From contig CAMBPO010000032.1 in the NCBI GenBank assembly GCA_945869725.1, forward strand, positions 1 to 32,213: 32,213 bases of DNA. Direction: 5' to 3'. The notes below the pieces were generated by a model, which searched no databases, was not told the origin of the DNA, and saw nothing but the letters and a program-made list of their open reading frames with translations. Each line of letters begins with the position of its first letter. The stretch's first letter is position 1. Shown here piece after piece: positions 1-10,919 of the stretch. Origin of the DNA: Klebsiella pneumoniae. GTDB lineage: Bacteria; Pseudomonadota; Gammaproteobacteria; Pseudomonadales; Pseudohongiellaceae. The position numbers and the translations under genes were made by a program.

Positions 1-131
1 GCAGCGAAGTAGCTCTCGGGATCTCCATCCCAAACTCTGATCAGATTTCGCAAGGTGTGAATGATTTGCTTGCCGCTGTCCCGCACGGTGTAGGAATGGA
101 TGCGTTTGATCCTGGCGTTCGTTGCAGGTGA
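1..131. other. Open reading frame at the window edge, strand unresolved
   Basis: The first 131 bases are open in the same codon phase on both strands. The plus strand reads a C-terminal peptide ending ...GMDAFDPGVRCR and stops at 129-131. The minus strand reads ...SYTVRDSGKQIIHTLRNL and continues out of the window through RVWDGDPESYFA. Both look protein-like, and I recognise neither. The minus frame has no clear ATG with a ribosome binding site nearby. One of the two is probably the end of a gene lying mostly outside the window. Confidence 0.3.
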
Positions 132-340
132 TGGTTGAACCTGACGTCGAACAGTCGTTTCGGAGTGTAGCCTAGAGCATAGGGGCGGGCTACATGAAAG
201 AAGTCAGGTTGTGGGTGATTTGAGGTGGGTGGCTGATTGCAACGGCTGCTAGTGTGATGAATGCCAAGCGGGCGTGTTGATTCATGAACGGCCGCAACGG
301 GGAGGTAGCGTGGTAACGCGACGCGACGCAACAGGATAGG
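132..340. other. Intergenic stretch without recognisable gene
   Basis: Two overlapping minus-strand frames are open here (41-352 and 190-504), but neither has a recognisable motif. The second runs through the palindromic element at 341-522, which argues against either being real. I see no tRNA, promoter or terminator I would defend. Confidence 0.4.
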
Positions 341-522
341 GCGCTGTGGCAAGCATGAATGGGCAGACCAATCAGGCCACGTTTATCCCCGGGCCCAGCG
401 CCCGATTCAGCTGGAGCAATGTCCGAATCCCGAGCGGCAACGCCGCGAAGGTCGAGTTGCGCAGCGCCGGGCGTTAGGCCCGGGGATGGGGCCGGTCTGC
501 CCATTCATGCTTGCCACAGTGC
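341..522. repeat. 182-bp imperfect palindrome (MITE-like or structured element)
   Basis: Outer arms at 341-369 and 494-522 are 29-base inverted repeats with one mismatch. Inner arms at 385-404 and 468-487 match at 18 of 20 positions, and a small GCGGC/GCCGC stem sits in the centre (434-446). The two strands could fold into one long hairpin. Long terminal inverted repeats around a core with no gene suggest a small non-autonomous mobile element or a dispersed intergenic repeat. GTTAGGC at 473-479 matches the GTTRRRY core of integron attC sites, but the partner box on the other arm reads GCCCAGC, so that reading is weak. No target-site duplication is evident. Confidence 0.6.
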
Positions 523-627
523 TTAATCAGGTGCATCTGCACACTTTTTTGGTCGTCGTGCAACGGCGTGTTCTGAAGTAATATCCCGGTATTGAGAATT
601 TTTGCGTTAGATTTCAGGAGAACACAG

Positions 628-1320
628 ATGTCGCGTTACGTAGTTACAGGTGCTAACAGGGGTATTGGCCTGGAGTTTGTCAGCCAGCTATTGGCGCAGG
701 GTCACACCGTGGTGGCGACCGCGCGTGATCCTCGCACCGAGCCAGCGCTGCAGGCTATGCAGCATACGAACAGCCAACTCACACTATTGCCACTGGATTT
801 ATCTGACGAGAACAGTATCAGTACATTTGCCGAGCAGGTGGGTACCACGCCGGTTGATGTACTGATCAACAATGCCGGCATCTACGGACCGCGCCAGGCC
901 AGCCTGGGTCAGTTACGCACTGCAGACTGGGAAGAAGTGATGTTGGTAGATCTGATTGCACCCATCATGCTGACTCAGGCACTGTTGCCAGCACTGCGCC
1001 GGGGCACTGACAAGCGGATTGCCTTTTTGAGTTCCATCATGGGATCGATTGCTGATAACAGCGGTGGTGGGGCGTACCTCTATCGCAGCGCCAAGGCCGG
1101 TCTGAATCAGGCGGTGAAATCACTGGCCGTTGATCTTGCCAGGGAGCAGTTCATCGTGTTGCCGCTGCACCCCGGCTGGGTAAAGACCGATATGGGTGGC
1201 CCCAATGCCCAGATTGACGTGCATACCAGTGTGACGGGGCTGCTGCAACGCATTCAAACGGCTGGCAGCGCGGAGAGCGGCAAATTTCTCAACTATGACG
1301 GCAACACAATTGCCTGGTAA
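628..1320 (+). CDS. SDR-family short-chain dehydrogenase/reductase
   Basis: This is a 230-residue NAD(P)-dependent oxidoreductase of the classical short-chain dehydrogenase family, closest in feel to the C-factor-like subgroup. The nucleotide-binding motif TGANRGIG lies near residue 8. The structural NNAG motif, a catalytic serine in LSSIMGS and the active-site YRSAK (YxxxK) are all present. I chose the ATG at 628 because TTTCAGGAG sits just upstream; an upstream in-frame TTG at 592 would add 12 unconserved residues. The substrate cannot be told from sequence. The RidA-like gene begins 7 bases after the stop, so the two are probably cotranscribed. Confidence 0.85.
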   Translation: MSRYVVTGANRGIGLEFVSQLLAQGHTVVATARDPRTEPALQAMQHTNSQLTLLPLDLSDENSISTFAEQVGTTPVDVLINNAGIYGPRQASLGQLRTADWEEVMLVDLIAPIMLTQALLPALRRGTDKRIAFLSSIMGSIADNSGGGAYLYRSAKAGLNQAVKSLAVDLAREQFIVLPLHPGWVKTDMGGPNAQIDVHTSVTGLLQRIQTAGSAESGKFLNYDGNTIAW

Positions 1321-1327
1321 GAATCAA

Positions 1328-1819
1328 ATGATGAAACGACTACTTAAGTGTCAGGCATGGCTGCTGGCGGTATTGATAACAAGTGGTACCAGTGCAGTTT
1401 ACGCCGCCGACCATGATGCCATCTGTTCGGCAATGGATATTGCTGCATTGGAGCCGGCTCCCGGCGCGATGTATGCGGCGGCGCGCATCAGTAACGGGCT
1501 GGTTTTTGTATCGGGGCAGATTGGTGTGGATCCCGCATCCGCTGCGCCTGCTGCGGATTTTGAAGCACAAATGCTGGAGGCCTTGTCACGGCTGGAGCGT
1601 GTCCTTGCGCAGGCGGGCAGCAGTGTTGCACACATACAGCGCGCCACGGTGTACGTCACTGATCCTGCCAATCTGGCCGCCATGAACAGACTCTATCGTG
1701 AGTTTTTTGACAGGCACGGAGCATCATTACCCGCGCGCAGTCTGGTGCCAGGACTCAATTTTGGTAACGCCATTGCGTTTGAAATAGATGTGATTGCAGA
1801 ACAGCTTGTCTGTATTTAA
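1328..1819 (+). CDS. Exported RidA-family (YjgF/UK114) protein
   Basis: This is a 163-residue member of the RidA family, whose cytosolic archetype hydrolyses reactive enamine/imine intermediates. The core has FVSGQIG, a VYVTD strand and LPARS, whose arginine corresponds to the substrate-carboxylate-binding Arg of E. coli RidA. Unlike RidA, it begins with a classic signal peptide: MMKRLLK, a hydrophobic run, and a predicted cleavage after AVYA. This puts the domain in the periplasm, where the usual PLP-enzyme by-products are not expected. The start is ATG 1328 (or 1331), with no strong ribosome binding site. It follows the SDR gene by 7 bases. Family assignment is firm; function is open. Confidence 0.82.
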   Translation: MMKRLLKCQAWLLAVLITSGTSAVYAADHDAICSAMDIAALEPAPGAMYAAARISNGLVFVSGQIGVDPASAAPAADFEAQMLEALSRLERVLAQAGSSVAHIQRATVYVTDPANLAAMNRLYREFFDRHGASLPARSLVPGLNFGNAIAFEIDVIAEQLVCI

Positions 1820-1846
1820 ACAGTTTTTGCAGGATCACAAATTTTG

Positions 1847-2158
1847 ATGGGCGGGAGCACACTGCGCGCATTGATGATTGATCATCAGGACTTGTTTGTA
1901 CTGACCCCGGCGTCGGCGTTCCGCGCGCGGGGTCTGCATTTGCAGAGATTGCGGCCATCGGCGGCTCGGCGATTATTACTGCAAAGCCAAGGTGAGGACC
2001 TTCCCGATCTGGTGATTCTGTCCCCGGGTCCCGGCCGCCCGCAGGATTTTGACTGTGCAGCTACAAGAGGCTTGTATACGGATAAAGGAGGAAAGGGTAG
2101 TCACAGGAATTCTGTTCACCCGGTAGTCCCAGAATCAATTACCTTTACAAGTCGCTAG
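1847..2158 (+). pseudogene. Truncated anthranilate-synthase-type glutamine amidotransferase
   Basis: The first 70 or so residues resemble the start of the amidotransferase part of fused TrpE-TrpG (or PhzE-like) proteins: LRALMIDHQDLFV, then PDLVILSPGPGRPQDF. After about 2060 the similarity stops. The catalytic GxCxG cysteine loop and the His/Glu of the triad are missing, and the frame ends in an unrelated tail, VPESITFTSR. No synthase (TrpE) part lies upstream; RidA ends 27 bases before. It looks like the remnant of a larger gene lost by deletion. ATG 1847 has AGGA about 12 bases upstream, so a short peptide could still be made. Confidence 0.6.
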
Positions 2159-2193
2159 ACATCCTGAACTAAGGACTTCATAGCTCAGTTTGA

Positions 2194-5328
<3,135 letters not shown>

Positions 5329-6600
5329 TTAGTGGTCGTGGGATGCGCCGTCTTTTTCGACATCTGCTTTCAGAATGTAGCTATTGTCAGTGACATAACG
5401 TGTCCCCGGGTCCAACCCTCCCAAGATCTCCACCCATTGCTCCGATTGACGTCCCATCTCCAGCATGCGTACTTCAAATTCATCACCTATTTGTGCGTAC
5501 ACCACAGTGAAGTCTCGGAACGCTTGCAGACCAACGCGTTTAACGGCCAGCGGCACTTGATGCTCGGCAATTTCAATGTGTGCTTCAACCCAAGTACCAG
5601 CGCGCAGCAAACCTGCTGTATTTTCCAGCATCACGCGGGCAACTACGGCCTGATTAGCGGCTGTTTCAGGCAGAATCCTGTTGATGGTGCCTTCAATTGG
5701 TGTGTCGGTGAGAGGTGTGTTGATACGCACTGGGTATCCAACATCGATTCGTGTCAGGTCAGCCGGAAATACCGACAGATCAGCCCACACAGTTGATGTG
5801 TCGGAGATGGTGAACAACACACGGCCCGCCGTTTGTTCGCCGCGGTTGGCATTTCTTGCGGTAATGACTCCACTGATGGGCGCAACAAGGTCGTAAGTTG
5901 TCAGACTCTGATTGCTTTCGATGGTGGCCAGTCTGTCGCCTGCATTGACTGCGTCTCCCAGTGCGACGGCCACCGATGCAATTTGCCCGTCAAAGCGGGC
6001 TGTGACTTCACTGCTACCTTCGGCATTTGCCACGATTCTGCCGTACACGGGAATGGTTTCTTCAATCACCGCGGGGCCGGCAATCTCGGTGACGATGCCA
6101 AGAGCTTCAACAACAGCGGGTTCTATCTTTGTGCGGCCTTCAAAACTGTCGTAAGACCATCGATGTGTGGTGTTGTTATGTATTGCAGTTACCGAAACGC
6201 TGAATGAGTGTGGTTCATAAATCACCATGTCGCCACGCAAGGCCTCGCCCGTGGGTTCGAAGTTGATGTTGTCCACAATGCCGCCTAGGCGTGTGAGTTG
6301 CACATTAAGATCTACATCTGCCGGACCAACAGGCTGATCTGCGACCGTCGCCCATGCCCGATATTCAGGTGGTACACCGGTTTCGAAAATAGCCAGCTCC
6401 AGCATAAAATCACCGCTGCGCAGCAGACGGCCGTTATTTAAGCCGCGTTCGTCGGTCAGCGTGCCATCCTCATCAGTTGTTGGCACATTGTCGGTTGACT
6501 CACTACAGGCGGACAACATGAGTGCGAAGACAATTGCGGCTAGCTGTGGCAGCAGCAAATTTTTTAAAATTCCAGTTCTTGAATACATTGTGTGCCTCAT
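5329..6600 (-). CDS. czcB: CzcB-type periplasmic adaptor lipoprotein
   Basis: This 423-residue membrane-fusion protein links the CzcA-like pump to the outer-membrane channel. The lipobox LSAC puts the acylated cysteine at residue 32. Residues about 52-160 form the extra N-terminal domain seen in CzcB-like adaptors (motifs ELAIFETGVPPEYRAW and EPHSFSVSV). The biotinyl-lipoyl-like and beta-barrel parts follow (VAVALGDAVNAGDRLATIES, DLVAPISGVI). The C-terminus ends GASHDH, a small possible metal site. The ATG overlaps the stop of the upstream channel gene (ATGA, 6597-6600), implying translational coupling; a second in-frame ATG lies 4 codons in. Confidence 0.9.
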   Translation of the reverse strand: MRHTMYSRTGILKNLLLPQLAAIVFALMLSACSESTDNVPTTDEDGTLTDERGLNNGRLLRSGDFMLELAIFETGVPPEYRAWATVADQPVGPADVDLNVQLTRLGGIVDNINFEPTGEALRGDMVIYEPHSFSVSVTAIHNNTTHRWSYDSFEGRTKIEPAVVEALGIVTEIAGPAVIEETIPVYGRIVANAEGSSEVTARFDGQIASVAVALGDAVNAGDRLATIESNQSLTTYDLVAPISGVITARNANRGEQTAGRVLFTISDTSTVWADLSVFPADLTRIDVGYPVRINTPLTDTPIEGTINRILPETAANQAVVARVMLENTAGLLRAGTWVEAHIEIAEHQVPLAVKRVGLQAFRDFTVVYAQIGDEFEVRMLEMGRQSEQWVEILGGLDPGTRYVTDNSYILKADVEKDGASHDH

Positions 6601-7874
6601 GGTGCTGATGCAGCTTGCGCCACGCGCACGCCAGTCAATCGTTCAATTTCAATCAAGTTCTGATGAGCCAGCACGCTGGCTTCCAGTAATTGTTCTTGTG
6701 CCTCTAGCAAGTCATCTTGAACCTGCAGCCACTCCATATAGCTTGAACCGCCGAGTTCATAGGCTCGTTGCACTTCTTGCAGCGCTTGTTGGTATTCGGG
6801 GATCACGTCACTGCGCAACATCTCGGCAATGTGCAGGCTGTGGTCCAGCTCCTGATGAAACAGGAAGAGTGATGTCATGACGCGAATACGAGCCGCTTCC
6901 AGTTGCGCGGATGATTGTTCCAGTCTGACGCGAGCTTCTTCAATGCGCCCTTGATTGAGGTTCCCACGATTAAGCGGGATGGACACGCCAGCAACAAATC
7001 CCATGTCGGAACTGCTCTCAATTCGTCGCACGCCGGCATTAAACCGCCACAATGAATTGCGTTGTGCCTGTTCCAGTTGCAAGGTGCTTTCGTGCAGGCG
7101 TTGCTCGGACAGGAAGCGTGTCAGATCCGGATTTTGAGCGATGCGTGTTTCCAATGTTGAAAAAGACTCAATCACCGGTAGTTGCATCAGATCACCTTCA
7201 ACACGGTTGAACTCAGGTTTCAGCTCAGCCCATTGCGCCGCGATGCGGTGATAAAACCCTATCAGCTCATGACTCAAGTCTTCGTGCACCAGTTTGCGCA
7301 TGGCTAACTCAGCACGCGCCCGGGCGAGATCCGATCTGGGTGTGGTGGCTGCGTCAACCCTACGGCTAATGGTGGTGACTGCTTCGTCTGCCAGAGCTAT
7401 AGATTGATCTGCCAGTTGCAGTCTGGCCTGGTGCGCCAGTGCCTGAGTGTAGTAACGCGCCGTCTGTGCTGCCGCATCCAGACGCATCACTTCAGCGTCA
7501 CTGGCCGTTACCAGTGAGCCTGTGCGCGCAGCATCGATGCGTCGTTGACGCAGTTCGCCCTCGAGCACCCAGCTGATGCTGACGGTGGTTTGTGCGCCGG
7601 ATAGCGCCTGCGCGATGCCGCTACCCAGTACATCCTCAACGGAGACATTTAGCTCGGGTTTTGGCGACAATCCGGCTTGCAGAATGATGCTGTCTTGCAC
7701 GCGCATCTCATAACCAAACGCCTGCAGATCAGGATTGCCGGTCAGGGTATTGGAGATCGCCTGCTCCAGCGTGATGCTTTCAGCGCTGACTACCACGCCG
7801 GGCGTCAAAAACGCGATCAACGAACTCGTTGCCAGCGTGATGGCCAAGCCGCGGCAATTTAAAAAATTTTTCAT
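6597..7874 (-). CDS. czcC: CzcC-type TolC-family outer-membrane channel
   Basis: This 425-residue outer-membrane efflux protein forms the exit duct for the CzcA/CzcB pair. It has a signal peptide ending near VVVSAES, then SITLEQAISNTLTGNPDL, the typical start of the TolC repeat. Two long alpha-helical repeat halves follow, with amphipathic segments such as SDLARARAELAMRKL and a second half around residues 300-410. The assignment rests on this architecture and on its position directly before and overlapping the adaptor gene. The ATG has AGG about 11 bases upstream. A 112-base gap separates it from the His-rich gene. Confidence 0.87.
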   Translation of the reverse strand: MKNFLNCRGLAITLATSSLIAFLTPGVVVSAESITLEQAISNTLTGNPDLQAFGYEMRVQDSIILQAGLSPKPELNVSVEDVLGSGIAQALSGAQTTVSISWVLEGELRQRRIDAARTGSLVTASDAEVMRLDAAAQTARYYTQALAHQARLQLADQSIALADEAVTTISRRVDAATTPRSDLARARAELAMRKLVHEDLSHELIGFYHRIAAQWAELKPEFNRVEGDLMQLPVIESFSTLETRIAQNPDLTRFLSEQRLHESTLQLEQAQRNSLWRFNAGVRRIESSSDMGFVAGVSIPLNRGNLNQGRIEEARVRLEQSSAQLEAARIRVMTSLFLFHQELDHSLHIAEMLRSDVIPEYQQALQEVQRAYELGGSSYMEWLQVQDDLLEAQEQLLEASVLAHQNLIEIERLTGVRVAQAASAP

Positions 7875-7986
7875 TGTTGAATAACCTGACTGTTGAATTT
7901 ATCAACCCAATTAACTGCAACACGCAAAAGCAGTCGCTGCAAATTGGTCACAACTGGAATCGATGGAACAGGGTTACAGGCCCTGG

Positions 7987-8355
7987 TTACAGGTTATTAG
8001 GCGGCGGAACGGCGGGGGCGTAACTAAGCGAACGATCATCCAGTTGATAGGGCGTGATCGACGGGGTGTCAGGCTTAAAGAAATCCAGTGTAGACAGAAC
8101 AGGGATATCAACGTTTAGCTGAAAATTGAAACTGTGGTTGTGCTGATGTTCGTGAAAATTGTCGGCGCTGTCCTCATGCGCATGCCCATCGCCGACCTCA
8201 TGGTGATCATCATGCAAGTGTTGATGGAGGTGGTCATGTGGCACGGCTTTACCAAAAGGATGATGCTCATCGGGCATGGCAGCACTCTCAATGGCGCCTA
8301 ACGCCAGTGAGTAGTGCATGACAAGCATCAAGGCCAGAATGACTTTGCGGTACAC
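7987..8355 (-). CDS. Histidine-rich exported protein of the czc locus
   Basis: This small 122-residue protein has an N-terminal hydrophobic signal (residues 4-20, ending ALGAIESA). A strongly histidine-rich segment follows, with 15 His between residues 31 and 74, clustered as HDHLHQHLHDDHH and HEHQHNHS. The C-terminal third carries no recognisable domain. It probably binds metal in the periplasm, as sensor, buffer or chaperone for the efflux pump. Small His-rich exported proteins such as CzcI occur in czc loci, but I see no firm homology. The start is a GTG with a weak ribosome binding site, so the N-terminus is less certain. It lies between the HupE-like gene and czcC. Confidence 0.75.
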   Translation of the reverse strand: MYRKVILALMLVMHYSLALGAIESAAMPDEHHPFGKAVPHDHLHQHLHDDHHEVGDGHAHEDSADNFHEHQHNHSFNFQLNVDIPVLSTLDFFKPDTPSITPYQLDDRSLSYAPAVPPPNNL

Positions 8356-8411
8356 AATACTAACTCGAGGGGATTGATGACCGGGACTCTAGCACCGCCA
8401 TCAACGTAGGG

Positions 8412-9536
8412 TCAAACATTGTGTGTTGTCGACTCGGGTTTGGAAAACTGCCGTGCTTGCAAACGTCGGGCCAGCAGGCTGCTCAGCAACATCACCAACG
8501 CGATATACACATAAAACGGAATATGAAGCTCATCGTCATGTGACGGCGCGGCGGATCCCATGATGACCTCGGTTTGTGCCAGCCGACCGTTATTGTCGGT
8601 GGTGCTCAGCTGATATCGTGCTGTGCTGTCGCCACTGAAGGCAAACCAGCCCTGACTGTCTGTGCGCAGGAACTCGGTGCGCTGGTTGTCAAGGTTGAAG
8701 ACCTGAATTTCCAGATCCGCTACCTCGGCGTTGCCTGCTGATTCGTCAGCTGCAATCAGCCGTCCCATGACTTGATCGATGTCCGTGAAGACTTCAAACG
8801 ACGGCGCAGAGCGCTGCCGCAGATCGTTAACGTAGCCATCTAACTGGTAAACCAACAGGCCCGCGCCAGCGATGACCAGGGCGGTATTACACGCCTTGCT
8901 GATGAGCGGCCAGGTCTTGACCTGCTGCCAGCTGCGGATAGCCACCGCCATGATCATCAGCGCAATAATCTGTCCCACTTCCACACCCAGGTTGAAAATC
9001 AGGATTTTACCCAGCAGATCCGGGTCGTCTGCCAGCGTGACTGCCTGTAAACGGGCAGACAGTCCAAAGCCATGGATCAGGCCAAAGATAAACACCATCG
9101 CTAACAGGTTAGGTGCATTAAATCCAAACCATCGCTTGAATCCATCCAGATTCTCGAAACCCTTGTAGGCAACCGTGACTGCAATGACTGCATCAATCAG
9201 ATAATGATTGGCGCTGATGCCGGCAAAGGTCGCGAAGATCAACGTAACCGTATGGCCGAGCGTGAACGCAGTCACAAACATAAAAATATCGCGCAGGCGT
9301 GTCAGGAAAAACATCACGCCTAACAAGAACAGCAGATGGTCGTAGCCACTTAGCATGTGTTCCGCGCCGGTCCACATGACATTCAGAAAACCACCCTCGG
9401 CCATGCGCTCACGCGCAATCTCGGTCATGTCATGAGCAAATGCTGCGGAGGGCAGTAGCAACGCGGCGAGTAACAACAGGTGCCCTGTCCAGCGAAGGTG
9501 ACTGACAGCGTTAGAATTGCATTGTGTGTTTGACAT
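8412..9536 (-). CDS. HupE/UreJ-like membrane protein with C-terminal periplasmic domain
   Basis: This is a 374-residue multi-pass membrane protein. Residues about 50-230 carry HupE/UreJ-type motifs: SGYDHLLFLLG, AFTLGHTVTL and LIHGFGLSARL. Members of this family are implicated in nickel or other metal uptake. A signal-like hydrophobic segment precedes the core (ending AAFAHDM). After the core, residues about 235-330 form a soluble beta-rich domain resembling carboxypeptidase-regulatory folds (LRTDSQGWFAFSGDSTARYQL), and a final membrane helix lies near 345-365. It is probably the first gene of the czc operon, suggesting a role in metal handling rather than hydrogenase or urease maturation; neither is nearby. 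Confidence 0.82.
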   Translation of the reverse strand: MSNTQCNSNAVSHLRWTGHLLLLAALLLPSAAFAHDMTEIARERMAEGGFLNVMWTGAEHMLSGYDHLLFLLGVMFFLTRLRDIFMFVTAFTLGHTVTLIFATFAGISANHYLIDAVIAVTVAYKGFENLDGFKRWFGFNAPNLLAMVFIFGLIHGFGLSARLQAVTLADDPDLLGKILIFNLGVEVGQIIALMIMAVAIRSWQQVKTWPLISKACNTALVIAGAGLLVYQLDGYVNDLRQRSAPSFEVFTDIDQVMGRLIAADESAGNAEVADLEIQVFNLDNQRTEFLRTDSQGWFAFSGDSTARYQLSTTDNNGRLAQTEVIMGSAAPSHDDELHIPFYVYIALVMLLSSLLARRLQARQFSKPESTTHNV

Positions 9537-9577
9537 GCGATGCGTTATCCAGGTTGTCGTGTTCAGGGGGTTCGAGA

Positions 9578-9606
9578 ATTACAGCAGAATGACGCTGACC
9601 GTGCAA
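9578..9606 (-). promoter_or_regulatory. Candidate sigma70 promoter of the czc operon
   Basis: On the minus strand TTGCAC (9606-9601) is followed after 17 bases by TGTAAT (9583-9578), a 5-of-6 match to the -10 box. The -35 match is weak (3 of 6), as expected if an activator is needed. It lies about 40 bases upstream of the HupE-like start in the gap shared with divergent hslO. No regulator gene is adjacent. Confidence 0.4.
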
Positions 9607-9660
9607 TCGATCAGGCGGCAACGTAAAATGCTGCTTCTTAGAAGATAACCGGGGAAGTTC

Positions 9661-10572
9661 ATGTCGCAGTTCAAATCCGATTCCGAAACAGATCAACCGG
9701 AATCCAGCTTGCCAGATTTTTGTCAGCGATTTCTGTTTTCCGACGCCGATGTGCGGGGAGAAATCGTGCGCCTGACACGCAGTTACACCGATACCGTGAA
9801 CAACCATGCCTACCCGGGCGCCGTGCGTAAACTGCTCGGCGAGTTTCTGGCAGCCGCCGCCTTGCTCGGTTCAACAATCAAATATGAAGGCCGGCTGGTG
9901 CTGCAGGTGCGTGGCGATGGCGAGTTAAGTCTGATTATGTCCGAGTGCACCAGCGAGGGCGCACTGCGTGGTATCGCGCGATACGAGCAGGTGCCGCAGC
10001 AGCAGGATTTTGATGCATTAACCGGAAATGGGGTGTTGGTGATTACCATTGACTCGAGGCATTCTGACACCTACCAGGGCATTGTTTCTCTGGAGGGCGG
10101 CTCGCTGGCAGCGTCCTTAGTAACCTATTTTGAACAATCCGAACAATTGCAGTCCTGGTTCTATTTTGCCGCCGATGAGCAGCAGGTTTGTGGTTTTATG
10201 TTGCAGCAACTGCCGTCAGCGCGCTTTACTGATAGCGAAGAGCGTGCGCATTCCTGGGAACATCTGTTGGCGCTGGGTCAAACCATTACCGCTGCGGAGT
10301 TGCATGAACTCAGTAACGAGGATCTGTTACACCGACTCTATCATCAGGAAAAAGTTGAATTGTTTACGCCACGGCCGTTTTATTACCAGTGCAGCTGCTC
10401 ACGTGAGCGCACGGCGCGGGCGTTGATTTCCATCGGCAAAGATGAAGTCGACAGTATCATTGCCGAGCAAGGTTCGGTGAATATAGCCTGTGAGTTCTGC
10501 GGTAAGGACTATCATTTCAGCGCCGCAGAAATTGATTTGTTAATGCAGGATCGTGGCGAACTGCTGCACTAA
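9661..10572 (+). CDS. hslO: Hsp33 redox-regulated chaperone
   Basis: This 303-residue cytosolic holdase is activated by oxidation. The N-terminal domain starts with RFLFSDADVRGEIVRL and includes the GEFLAAAALL helix. The C-terminal zinc switch is intact: C244-S-C246 and C277-E-F-C280, a CxC-x30-CxxC arrangement within the family norm. In the reduced state these four thiolates bind Zn; oxidation releases it and unfolds the linker. GGGGAAG precedes the ATG by a short spacer. It is divergent from the metal-efflux operon and starts a rightward run with the cupin and GFA genes. Confidence 0.96.
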   Translation: MSQFKSDSETDQPESSLPDFCQRFLFSDADVRGEIVRLTRSYTDTVNNHAYPGAVRKLLGEFLAAAALLGSTIKYEGRLVLQVRGDGELSLIMSECTSEGALRGIARYEQVPQQQDFDALTGNGVLVITIDSRHSDTYQGIVSLEGGSLAASLVTYFEQSEQLQSWFYFAADEQQVCGFMLQQLPSARFTDSEERAHSWEHLLALGQTITAAELHELSNEDLLHRLYHQEKVELFTPRPFYYQCSCSRERTARALISIGKDEVDSIIAEQGSVNIACEFCGKDYHFSAAEIDLLMQDRGELLH

Positions 10573-10592
10573 TCCCAATCAGAGGACTCAGC

Positions 10593-10919
10593 ATGGCTGG
10601 TCAATATCCCGATAAATTCCGCAGTCTGCCGTTGTACGACGGACGTTTTGATGCCTTTAAACTCGCCGCTGACGGCGCAGATGTGTTGCTGGCGTCTTAC
10701 ACCGCCGGTACACATATTGCGGAACATCAACATGACACCGACAACTACGGGGTTATCATTCGCGGCGAGTTGCAGCTCACCATGAATGGTAAAACCACCC
10801 GTCATGGTTGTGGCGACTGGTATCACGTACCGGCATTTGTGCCGCATGCCGCAACGTTTGATGTAGAGACAGACGAGATAGAATTCTGGTTCAAGGTGGA
10901 TACAGGAGCAGGCGCATGA
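10593..10919 (+). CDS. Small cupin-domain protein
   Basis: This is a 108-residue single-domain cupin. Motif 1 is visible as HIAEHQHDTDNYGVIIRGEL, with His ligands spaced as in metal-binding cupins. Motif 2 is near WYHVPAFVPHAATF, supplying another His. Such small cupins bind a divalent metal and may be enzymes or sensors; the substrate is unknown. AGAGGA lies 6 bases before the ATG. It starts 20 bases after hslO and its last codon overlaps the next gene by 4 bases (ATGA), so hslO, cupin and GFA are probably one transcript. Confidence 0.85.
   Translation: MAGQYPDKFRSLPLYDGRFDAFKLAADGADVLLASYTAGTHIAEHQHDTDNYGVIIRGELQLTMNGKTTRHGCGDWYHVPAFVPHAATFDVETDEIEFWFKVDTGAGA

Noticed and set aside
385..487. 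Integron attC site
   Set aside because: One core box (GTTAGGC) fits, but the partner box is GCCCAGC and no clear inner L boxes or cassette array are visible. Kept only as a remote option.
190..504. Minus-strand 104-codon frame across the palindrome
   Set aside because: It runs through both arms of the inverted repeat and its sequence has no recognisable domain.
9561..9590. tRNA T-arm-like GGGGGTTCGAGA
   Set aside because: The flanking bases do not form the T stem or an acceptor stem, and no anticodon arm is found.
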